Positions 1 to 5,428 of a stretch of DNA of 5,515 bases are shown piece by piece (the stretch's first letter is position 1; every line of letters starts with the position of its first letter). Source of the DNA: an uncultured Lachnospiraceae bacterium (GTDB lineage: Bacteria; Bacillota; Clostridia; Lachnospirales; Lachnospiraceae); NCBI GenBank assembly GCA_910585395.1, contig CAJUCK010000045.1:14289-19803 (forward strand), read 5' to 3'. Below the pieces are notes generated by a model. It worked only from the letters and a program-made list of their open reading frames with translations, was not told where the DNA came from and did not search any database. The translations under genes and the position numbers were made by a program.

Positions 1-5
1 GTGGT

Positions 6-100
6 ACATGCCATTTGCTTTGCAGTCATTATGAAGAGACAGAAATTGAGGGCGGTGTGACAGATATCAAGAAATCAGCTTGCACTGCAAAGTGGCATGT
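6..100. repeat. Imperfect inverted repeat upstream of prfC
   Basis: The left arm is ACATGCCA (6-13) plus CTTTGCAGT (18-26), separated by four unpaired bases. The right arm is ACTGCAAAG (84-92) running straight into TGGCATGT (93-100). Together they give 17 complementary pairs around a loop of about 57 bases. No T run follows the right arm, so it does not look like an intrinsic terminator. It could be a leader structure for prfC, the end of a small mobile or palindromic element, or chance. The rest of positions 1-148 shows no secure gene and no convincing -35/-10 pair; the best -10-like strings are TATACT at 108-113 and TAAAAT at 120-125. Confidence 0.5.
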
Positions 101-157
101 GTTACCATATACTGCGGGATAAAATGGAAAAAATATGTGTAAAAGTATATGGAAAGT

Positions 158-161
158 GAGG
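158..161 (+). promoter_or_regulatory. Ribosome binding site that favours the TTG start of prfC
   Basis: GAGG (within AGTGAGGA) lies eight bases before the TTG at 170. The in-frame ATG at 149 has no purine-rich Shine-Dalgarno sequence at a usable distance, so this site argues for TTG 170 as the main start. Confidence 0.6.
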
Positions 162-169
162 AACTTACG

Positions 170-1759
170 TTGGCTGATTTACAGAGAGAAATAGAGAAGC
201 GCAGAACATTTGCGATCATATCACACCCAGATGCAGGAAAAACTACATTAACAGAGAAATTTCTGCTGTATGGCGGGGCAATTAACCTTGCAGGTTCTGT
301 AAAGGGCAAGGCGACAGCCAGACATGCAGTGTCTGACTGGATGGAGATTGAAAAAGAGAGAGGTATTTCTGTTACTTCCTCAGTTCTGCAGTTTAATTAT
401 GACGGCTATTGTATCAATATTCTGGATACGCCAGGACACCAGGACTTTTCAGAGGACACATATCGGACTCTGATGGCAGCAGATTCTGCAGTGATGGTAA
501 TTGATGGTTCTAAGGGAGTGGAAGCTCAGACCAGAAAATTATTCAAGGTGTGTGTGATGCGCCATATTCCAATTTTTACTTTTATCAATAAGATGGACCG
601 GGATGCAAATGACACTTTTGACCTGCTGGATGAGATTGAGAAAGAATTGGGGATTGCCACCTGTCCGATTAACTGGCCAATAGGCTCGGGAAAGAATTTT
701 AAAGGAGTATATGACCGGAATACCAGGAAAGTGATGACTTTTGCTGATACTCAAAAAGGCACCAAAGAAGGGCTGGAAAAACATATTGCCATTGACGATC
801 CAAAACTAGAGACAGAAATTGGAGCAGATTTCAAGGCGGCTTTACTGGAAGAAGTGGAGCTTTTAGATGGTGCGAGTGCAGAATTTGATATGGAGCTGGT
901 GGCGAAAGGGGAGCTGTCCCCAGTATTTTTTGGTTCTGCACTGACTAATTTTGGCGTGGAAACTTTTCTGCAGCATTTTCTGCAGATGACGACTTCTCCA
1001 CTTCCCAGAAAGGCAGATGTGGGAGAGATTGATCCGTTTTCCCAGGATTTTTCTGCTTTTGTTTTTAAAATCCAGGCTAATATGAATAAGGCGCACAGAG
1101 ACCGTATTGCTTTTATGAGAATTTGTTCTGGAAAATTTGAAGCAGGAATGGAAGTTACCCATATTCAGGGAGAACGGAAAATGCGTTTGTCTCAGCCTCA
1201 GCAGATGATGGCACAGGAGCGGAAAATCATAGAAGAAGCCTATGCGGGAGATATTATCGGTGTTTTTGATCCTGGGATTTTCTCGATTGGGGATACGATT
1301 ACCACAGCGGCAGATAAATTTGCTTTTGAGGGAATTCCCACCTTTGCGCCAGAGCATTTTGCACGTGTACGTCAAATGGATACCATGAAACGCAAACAAT
1401 TTGTAAAAGGAATTAATCAGATTGCCCAAGAGGGTGCGATACAGATTTTTCAGGAGTACAACACTGGAATGGAGGAAATTATTGTGGGAGTGGTAGGCGT
1501 CCTGCAGTTTGATGTATTGAAATACCGCCTGGAAAATGAATATAATGTTGATATTCGTCTGGAGAAACTGCCCTATGAGCATATCAGGTGGATTGAAAAT
1601 AAAGATCTTGATATGGATAAGCTTACTGGAACGTCAGATATGAAAAAAATTCAGGACTTAAAAGGAAATCCACTGCTTCTGTTTGTAAACAGCTGGAGTG
1701 TAGGGATGACTTTAGATCGAAATGAAGGTCTGATTCTTTCAGAGTTCGGCAGGAATTGA
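170..1759 (+). CDS. prfC: Peptide chain release factor 3 (RF3), translational GTPase
   Basis: RF3 is a cytoplasmic GTPase that removes RF1 or RF2 from the ribosome after a finished peptide has been released. Counting from TTG 170 (529 residues, the same length as Escherichia coli RF3 as I recall it), the GTPase signatures are complete: P-loop SHPDAGKT at 18-25, RGISVT at 64-69, DTPGH at 86-90, NKMD at 140-143 and GSAL at 255-258. A beta-barrel domain follows (about 290-380, with FVFKIQANM and HRDR), then the RF3 C-terminal domain (about 390-510, with GVLQFDVLKYRLENEYNV). SHPDAGKT and the DTPGHQDFSEDTYRTL stretch separate RF3 from elongation factor G. An in-frame ATG at 149 would add seven residues but lacks a ribosome binding site, so TTG 170, preceded by GAGG, is preferred. 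The gene stands alone on its strand and ends at a shared terminator. The family call is secure; the start is less certain. Confidence 0.97.
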   Translation: MADLQREIEKRRTFAIISHPDAGKTTLTEKFLLYGGAINLAGSVKGKATARHAVSDWMEIEKERGISVTSSVLQFNYDGYCINILDTPGHQDFSEDTYRTLMAADSAVMVIDGSKGVEAQTRKLFKVCVMRHIPIFTFINKMDRDANDTFDLLDEIEKELGIATCPINWPIGSGKNFKGVYDRNTRKVMTFADTQKGTKEGLEKHIAIDDPKLETEIGADFKAALLEEVELLDGASAEFDMELVAKGELSPVFFGSALTNFGVETFLQHFLQMTTSPLPRKADVGEIDPFSQDFSAFVFKIQANMNKAHRDRIAFMRICSGKFEAGMEVTHIQGERKMRLSQPQQMMAQERKIIEEAYAGDIIGVFDPGIFSIGDTITTAADKFAFEGIPTFAPEHFARVRQMDTMKRKQFVKGINQIAQEGAIQIFQEYNTGMEEIIVGVVGVLQFDVLKYRLENEYNVDIRLEKLPYEHIRWIENKDLDMDKLTGTSDMKKIQDLKGNPLLLFVNSWSVGMTLDRNEGLILSEFGRN

Positions 1760-1761
1760 TG

Positions 1762-1812
1762 AAAAATGGCAGACACACCATAATTTTAATCTTTGGTGTG
1801 GCTGCCGTTTTT
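1762..1812. terminator. Bidirectional intrinsic terminator between prfC and the deacetylase gene
   Basis: The arms GGCAGACACACC (1768-1779) and GGTGTGGCTGCC (1795-1806) pair with a single A-G mismatch, closing a loop of about 14 bases. An A5 tract (1762-1766) precedes the left arm and a T5 tract (1808-1812) follows the right arm, so the structure should work from both sides. It begins two bases after the prfC stop codon and lies just before the stop codon of the convergent minus-strand gene, as expected for a shared terminator of two convergent genes. Confidence 0.9.
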
Positions 1813-1815
1813 GAG

Positions 1816-2895
1816 TTATTCAAATACTTTGAATTCATAGCCCTGTGCCCGTACCTGATCAATGAAATCTCCTAAAATCTGAGTATTTGTCTCAGATTCA
1901 GCATGGAGCAGATAGATGGCGCCAGGATGCAGTTTACTCATGATTTTCTGCAGGCTTTCTGCAGGGTCTGGCTGATTTTCTACATCATAGTCCAGATATG
2001 CAAAACTCCAGAAGACACTTTTATAATTTAAGTTGTTTAAAAGAGCGACTGACTGCTCGCTGAATTTTCCGGCAGGATAGCGGAACAGGTGCATATCGTA
2101 ATTGAAGTTCTGTTTGACATAATCATGATTTCCTGTGACCTCAGAAGTCTGTTTTTCAATATCCTGAGAGGGAAGTCCGTCAGCAGGATGGGTGACACTG
2201 TGATTTCCGACCTCATGTCCTTCCGCAATCATACGTTTTACCAGATCAGGATTCTGTTCCGCATAAGACTTTGTGATAAAGAAGACAGCATGGACATTTT
2301 TTTCTTTCAGCGTGTCTAAAATTCGCTGGGAACAGCCATATTCATAGCCTTCATCCAATGTAAGATAGATAACTTTTTTTTCTGGCTCATCGGAGATAAA
2401 ATGCGCGTTATATTTTCCATATTTTTCCTGATATTGCATACATCCTGCCGGACGGTTCCATTGGTCCAGATCGCCGCCCTGTCCCCAATCCAGACATGCA
2501 GTGTCCAGACCATTCAGGTCAATCTGCTGGTTGTTAAGTACAATGCCGTTTTCTGTCGGGCGTATATCAAACCCTTCTGGATTGTCAAGATCAGCAAGAG
2601 TAAAGGGCTTGTCTGTCTCTGCTGGTTCTTTAGACGCTTCTGGTTTCTGAACAGGCTTTTGGGCATTTTCCTGGTCTTTGCTGGTTTCAGACTCTTCTGT
2701 TTTTGCCTTTGTTTCCATGGAGGGAACAGGCTGTACAGATTCTTTTTTGGCTGTCTTGCTGTCAGAGGATTTTGTGGTAACAGCAGCAATTCCTATAGCT
2801 GTCAAAATTACAAGAACCAGAGGGACAGCGTAGAGCAGAGTGCGGAGATATCGCTCTCTCTGCCGCCTTCTGCGCAGATTTCGTTTTTTATGCAT
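1816..2895 (-). CDS. Membrane-anchored polysaccharide deacetylase, PdaA-like (NodB family)
   Basis: This 359-residue protein probably removes acetyl groups from an amino sugar in peptidoglycan outside the cell. PdaA relatives act on N-acetylmuramic acid during muramic-delta-lactam formation in spore cortex; that role here is inferred. Order of parts: a basic N-terminus (RRRRQRER), one membrane helix at about 20-41, a Lys/Glu/Pro-rich linker at about 42-97, a lead-in region, then the NodB fold from about 174. NodB motifs are TLDEGYE (179-185, catalytic Asp181), NHSVTHP (231-237, metal ligands His232 and His236), RYPAGKFSE (272-280), WSFAYLDYD (296-304) and LLHAES (329-334). The GYE after motif 1 and the WSFAYLD string point to the PdaA group. 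The frame extends up to a GTG at 2955, but that codon overlaps a TATAAT box. ATG 2895, with AAAGG (2907-2911) eleven bases upstream, is therefore the likelier start. It is convergent with prfC. Confidence 0.9.
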   Translation of the reverse strand: MHKKRNLRRRRQRERYLRTLLYAVPLVLVILTAIGIAAVTTKSSDSKTAKKESVQPVPSMETKAKTEESETSKDQENAQKPVQKPEASKEPAETDKPFTLADLDNPEGFDIRPTENGIVLNNQQIDLNGLDTACLDWGQGGDLDQWNRPAGCMQYQEKYGKYNAHFISDEPEKKVIYLTLDEGYEYGCSQRILDTLKEKNVHAVFFITKSYAEQNPDLVKRMIAEGHEVGNHSVTHPADGLPSQDIEKQTSEVTGNHDYVKQNFNYDMHLFRYPAGKFSEQSVALLNNLNYKSVFWSFAYLDYDVENQPDPAESLQKIMSKLHPGAIYLLHAESETNTQILGDFIDQVRAQGYEFKVFE

Positions 2896-2946
2896 ATGTT
2901 TCACTGCCTTTCTTTTATTTGCTGTGATTGTTTTCGGATAAGAACT

Positions 2947-2952
2947 ATTATA
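2947..2952 (-). promoter_or_regulatory. -10 box of the deacetylase gene
   Basis: A perfect TATAAT on the minus strand would start RNA near position 2940, leaving a leader of about 45 bases before ATG 2895. No good -35 hexamer is visible at 16-18 bases; at 17 bases the string is GTGCGA. The box may therefore need an activator or be weak. Between here and the kdpE stop (3054) I see no clear terminator, so readthrough from kdpDE into the deacetylase gene is possible. Confidence 0.55.
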
Positions 2953-3053
2953 CACGATGGCTGGTATTTTCGCACTTAGAAAATGAAAAAGAACAGTTTG
3001 GAATTTCTTAAGATTTTTTGAATTTCAGCGAATGCGATTGTGAAAATGTTGTG

Positions 3054-3770
3054 TTAGAAGCATTGAGATTCTTCATCGTCTGCCATGCGGTAGCCTACGC
3101 CTACCTCGGTGAAAATATAGATAGGCTCAGCCGGGTTCTTTTCCAGCTTTCTGCGGATATTTGCCATATTTACCCGTAAAATTTTGTTGTCCGATTCTGA
3201 ATAAGGTCCCCAGACATTATTCATGACTGCCGAGTAAGTCATAACTTTGCCGGAATTCTGAGCAAGAAAAGCTACTATTTTGTATTCTATAGGAGTCAAA
3301 TGTACGGGCTGTCCATTTATGGTGATGGAACGTTTGAAAAAATCTATTTCCAGGTCCTTGGCACGGTAAGGACGGTGGGGAATATCATAACCGCTGTTCA
3401 GCCGGTTGCTGTGGCGCAGAGAAGTTCGGATTCTTGCCATCAGTTCTGACGTGCCGAAAGGTTTGGTCAGATAATCATCAGCTCCGGCATCCAGAGCCTG
3501 TACTTTATCATTTTCCTGGGTGCGCGCAGAAACTACGATAATTGGACAGCTCGACCAGGTACGGAGCTGATGAATAATTTCCATTCCATCCATATCTGGA
3601 AGTCCAAGGTCCAGTAATAAAACATCTGGACAGAGAGAGGAGGCAAGAGAGAGGGCTTCCTTTCCGGTGGCAGCGCAGCGCACACGATAGCCATGAGAAG
3701 ACAGGGCTTTGGATGTGAAATCGCTGATGCTTTTCTCATCTTCAATTAAAAGAATCGTAAATTTATTCAT
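3054..3770 (-). CDS. kdpE: KdpE-like response regulator (OmpR/PhoB family)
   Basis: A 238-residue DNA-binding response regulator, presumed to be phosphorylated by the kinase encoded just upstream. The receiver domain (about 1-120) has the acidic pair Glu10-Asp11, the phosphoacceptor Asp54 in LLLDLGLPDMDG, Ser81 in the conserved Ser/Thr position, and Lys103 in YLTKPFG. A winged-helix effector domain follows (about 136-230), with the OmpR-type string LTPIEYKIVAFLAQN and an end segment TEVGVGYRM. The combination ALDAGADDYLTKPF, VWGPYS and LRVNMANIRRKLE resembles KdpE more than PhoP or VicR types. The frame could extend to an ATG at 3818, but ATG 3770 has a perfect GGAGG six bases upstream and gives the normal length. 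It overlaps the kinase gene by 8 bases, suggesting coupled translation. The target genes are unknown: no potassium pump genes lie nearby, so the symbol reflects sequence type, not proven function. Confidence 0.9.
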   Translation of the reverse strand: MNKFTILLIEDEKSISDFTSKALSSHGYRVRCAATGKEALSLASSLCPDVLLLDLGLPDMDGMEIIHQLRTWSSCPIIVVSARTQENDKVQALDAGADDYLTKPFGTSELMARIRTSLRHSNRLNSGYDIPHRPYRAKDLEIDFFKRSITINGQPVHLTPIEYKIVAFLAQNSGKVMTYSAVMNNVWGPYSESDNKILRVNMANIRRKLEKNPAEPIYIFTEVGVGYRMADDEESQCF

Positions 3771-4842
3771 TTGTTTCCTCCTTGGGTAATATAAATAAAA
3801 ATTCTGCTCCATGTTCATGATTTCTTGCAGCGATTGTGCCGCTGTGCGCTGTGATAATGCTGTGACAGATGGATAATCCTATTCCGTTATTTTTGCGCAC
3901 ATCAGAGGAAGAAGATTCCGAATAGGTTCCATCAAAGATATGTTTCATAAATTTTTCGTTCAATCCAACACCATGATCAATAATGCGGAAATAGACGTTG
4001 TGAGTGTGGGGTTCGACAATTAACTGAACTGGTTTATCACTTTGTGAGTGAAGCAGTGCGTTTTCCAGAAGATTGATAAGAACTTGCTCAATGAGCATAG
4101 CATCCATAGGAATCATAAGGATTTCTGAGGGAAGTGTTATCCGAATGTCAGCCTCTGGAAGCCGTTTTTTCAGTCGTATCACAGACTCTGCCACCACTTC
4201 GTCCACAATCTCAAGCGAGGTATTTAAACGCGAACCTTCAGTCTGTATATGGGTGATAGACAATAGATTTTCCACCATATTCAAAAGCCAGCTTGCATCA
4301 TCATGGATGTTATGAATCAATTCCTGGCGCTCCTTTGATTCATAATGTTCCCATTCTTCTTCCAAAGAAGCGCTGGCTCCTAAAATACTTGTCAAAGGAG
4401 TGCGCAGGTCGTGAGAGACAGCGCGGAGAAGATTCGCTCTCAATTTTTCTTTTTCAGCTTCCAGAAGCTGTTTTTCACGAGAAGCAAGTAGTTCTGCCTG
4501 ACGTTTTATGTGTGATGTGGTGACACTTGTAAGAATAGAGAGCGTCAGCATACATAAAAAGGTAAAGGGATAATCCGGAAGAGAAAAGTTAATACTAAAA
4601 TATGGATAAGTAAAAAAGCAATTAATGAGCAGCACACCCAGACCAGAAGCAAGGATGCCATAGAGAAAACCATTTGTGTTCCTTGCAGTGGTAAGGATGC
4701 CGAAAATATAGAATAACGCTATGTTTGCGGGATTATTTGAAACCTGAAAGAATAGAATAAAGGTGAGGCTGGTGGTTAACAACAGCAGTCCCGCAGTAAT
4801 GAGTAAATCGTGTAATATTTGTCTGATTGTACTTTTTTGCAT
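3763..4842 (-). CDS. kdpD: Short KdpD-like sensor histidine kinase (DUF4118)
   Basis: A 359-residue membrane histidine kinase. Four hydrophobic helices at about 13-33, 40-55, 58-78 and 91-110 form a DUF4118-type membrane domain; the string FFTYPYFSINF matches the FFTxP segment of KdpD. A short linker with coiled-coil character (about 112-138) leads to the dimerisation domain with His144 in SHDLRTPLTSILG. The ATP-binding domain follows: N box with Asn261 in NLLENALLHS, G1 box DHGVGL (289-294), F box near Phe303, and G2 box NNGIGLSIC (318-326). The large cytoplasmic N-terminal part of classical KdpD (the Walker-A KdpD domain and the universal-stress-protein domain) is absent. ATG 4842 has AGAGGA (4849-4854) six bases upstream, so this is a complete short protein, not a fragment. 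It is the first gene of the operon with kdpE. The stimulus is unknown. Confidence 0.9.
   Translation of the reverse strand: MQKSTIRQILHDLLITAGLLLLTTSLTFILFFQVSNNPANIALFYIFGILTTARNTNGFLYGILASGLGVLLINCFFTYPYFSINFSLPDYPFTFLCMLTLSILTSVTTSHIKRQAELLASREKQLLEAEKEKLRANLLRAVSHDLRTPLTSILGASASLEEEWEHYESKERQELIHNIHDDASWLLNMVENLLSITHIQTEGSRLNTSLEIVDEVVAESVIRLKKRLPEADIRITLPSEILMIPMDAMLIEQVLINLLENALLHSQSDKPVQLIVEPHTHNVYFRIIDHGVGLNEKFMKHIFDGTYSESSSSDVRKNNGIGLSICHSIITAHSGTIAARNHEHGAEFLFILPKEETNE
3777..3781 (-). promoter_or_regulatory. Strong ribosome binding site of kdpE
   Basis: GGAGG on the minus strand, six bases before ATG 3770, sits inside the last codons of the upstream kinase gene. It fixes the start of the response regulator and rules out the longer frame beginning at 3818. 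Confidence 0.85.
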
Positions 4843-4873
4843 GTTTTATCCTCTTTTCTAGTATTTTTCATTT

Positions 4874-4895
4874 GTACGTTTCAAAATAAATGTAC
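4874..4895. promoter_or_regulatory. Palindrome overlapping the likely kdpDE promoter (candidate operator)
   Basis: GTACGTTT (4874-4881) and AAATGTAC (4888-4895) pair at 7 of 8 positions around a six-base spacer. The palindrome covers the predicted -10 box and start of transcription of kdpDE. That placement suits a repressor or autoregulator site. Which protein would bind it is not known; KdpE itself is one candidate. Confidence 0.4.
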
Positions 4896-4918
4896 CACGA
4901 AGAAAGAAGGGATTTCAA
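4889..4918 (-). promoter_or_regulatory. Candidate promoter of the kdpDE operon
   Basis: On the minus strand, TTGAAA (4913-4918) and TACATT (4889-4894) are separated by 18 bases, with TG one base before the -10 box (TGGTACATT), the extended -10 form. RNA would start near 4882, giving a leader of about 40 bases. A second option is TGCTAAAAT with -10 at 4942-4947, but its -35 is poor. Confidence 0.45.
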
Positions 4919-4977
4919 GGTGGAATGCAAACTTTAACACTATTTTAGCAAAAAGTATGTTCGGTAGTAAGCAAATA

Positions 4978-4986
4978 TGGTATAAT
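4978..4986 (+). promoter_or_regulatory. Extended -10 promoter of the thioredoxin gene
   Basis: TGGTATAAT is a perfect extended -10 element (TG, one base, TATAAT at 4981-4986). The -35 region is weak (TGTTCG at 17 bases), which extended -10 promoters tolerate. Transcription should start at about 4992-4994, about 60 bases before the coding start. Confidence 0.75.
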
Positions 4987-4990
4987 ATGT

Positions 4991-5041
4991 TCTGAAAAGA
5001 ATCCCGCAGAGTGTTGTGGAACTCTGCAGGAAGATTCCAGA
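4991..5041 (+). promoter_or_regulatory. Long stem-loop filling the 5' leader of the trx mRNA
   Basis: Nested pairing: TCTG (4991-4994) with CAGA (5038-5041); GAATC (4999-5003) with GATTC (5033-5037); CC (5004-5005) with GG (5029-5030); GCAGAGT (5006-5012) with ACTCTGC (5021-5027); loop GTTGTGGA. This gives about 18 pairs with small bulges. The base of the stem is at the predicted first nucleotide and the stem ends exactly where the Shine-Dalgarno AAAGGAG begins. It may protect the mRNA end or control translation. No T run follows, so it is not a terminator. Confidence 0.7.
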
Positions 5042-5047
5042 AAGGAG
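5041..5047 (+). promoter_or_regulatory. Ribosome binding site of trx that favours the second ATG
   Basis: AAAGGAG is only three bases before ATG 5051 but nine bases before the in-frame ATG 5057. The second spacing is usable and the first is tight, so initiation at 5057 is preferred. Confidence 0.65.
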
Positions 5048-5056
5048 AAAATGGAT

Positions 5057-5368
5057 ATGGCAGTTATAACAATTACAGCAGAAAATTTTGATGAAGAGGT
5101 AACAAACAGCAAGACACCTGTGCTGGTGGATTTTTGGGCTGTCTGGTGCGGTCCCTGCCAGATGCAGGGCCCTGTTGTGGATCAGGCGGCAGAAGAATTT
5201 GCCGGAAAGCTGAAAGTTGGAAAACTGAATGTGGATGAACAGGGAGAACTGGCGCAGAAATATGGGGTGATGAGTATTCCTACTTTAATTCTGTTCAAAG
5301 ATGGAGTGGCAGTTAAAAAAGAAGTTGGTTTTCATACCTTGGAGCAGATAGGCGCGATGATACCTTGA
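5057..5368 (+). CDS. trxA: Thioredoxin
   Basis: A small cytoplasmic thiol-disulfide oxidoreductase that reduces disulfides in target proteins and is itself recharged by thioredoxin reductase. Counting from ATG 5057 it has 103 residues, close to the usual 105-109. Features of a full thioredoxin fold are present: VLVDFW with the buried Asp25, the active site WCGPC (cysteines 31 and 34), the cis-proline Pro75 in SIPT, and a following strand and turn LILFKDGV. The C-terminal helix is slightly short, ending in GAMIP. An ATG two codons upstream (5051) would add Met-Asp, but spacing from AAAGGAG favours 5057 and the resulting MAVI start is typical of the family. The residue before the active site is Val (WAVWCGPC) where Pro or Glu is more often seen. 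It is transcribed divergently from kdpDE from its own promoter, with no reductase gene beside it here. Confidence 0.96.
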   Translation: MAVITITAENFDEEVTNSKTPVLVDFWAVWCGPCQMQGPVVDQAAEEFAGKLKVGKLNVDEQGELAQKYGVMSIPTLILFKDGVAVKKEVGFHTLEQIGAMIP

Positions 5369-5393
5369 CGGATGTTCTCATAGACTTTATAAT
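5365..5393 (+). promoter_or_regulatory. Near-consensus promoter overlapping the trx stop codon
   Basis: TTGACG (5365-5370) and a perfect TATAAT (5388-5393) are exactly 17 bases apart, 11 of 12 consensus positions. The TGA stop of trx lies inside the -35 hexamer. Transcription would start near 5400, inside the palindrome that follows. Either it drives something downstream of the window under control of that palindrome, or the match is accidental. Confidence 0.55.
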
Positions 5394-5396
5394 GGA

Positions 5397-5428
5397 GGAC
5401 AGTTACCATGTGTAACTGTTCTTTTTTT
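5397..5428 (+). terminator. Hairpin with T run after trx (terminator; possibly also an operator)
   Basis: GGACAGTTAC (5397-5406) pairs with GTAACTGTTC (5412-5421) at all ten positions (one G-T pair) around the loop CATGT. Seven T residues follow at 5422-5428. This is a classic intrinsic terminator shape for the + strand and would end the trx message about 30-60 bases after its stop codon. On the minus strand no T run follows. Because a strong promoter lies just upstream, the same palindrome could also serve as a repressor site. Confidence 0.8.

Noticed and set aside
1..122. Possible C-terminal ends of an upstream + strand gene (frame ending TGA at 58-60, or frame ending TAA at 120-122)
   Set aside because: Both frames are open only because the window edge cuts them; neither short peptide resembles a known protein and they exclude each other.
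863..1582. A 239-codon open frame on the minus strand inside prfC
   Set aside because: It lies antisense to a fully recognisable RF3 gene, has no ribosome binding site or family resemblance, and its composition (many Ile, Phe, His, Ser) is what reversed coding sequence gives.
2401..2979. A 192-codon + strand open frame across the deacetylase gene
   Set aside because: Antisense to the NodB gene; the Cys/Phe-rich protein has no known motifs and reflects the reversed Lys/Glu linker and membrane helix.
3001..3030. AT-rich palindrome around TCTTAAGA downstream of kdpE as a terminator
   Set aside because: The stem is weak and AT only, and there is no T run following it on the kdpE strand.
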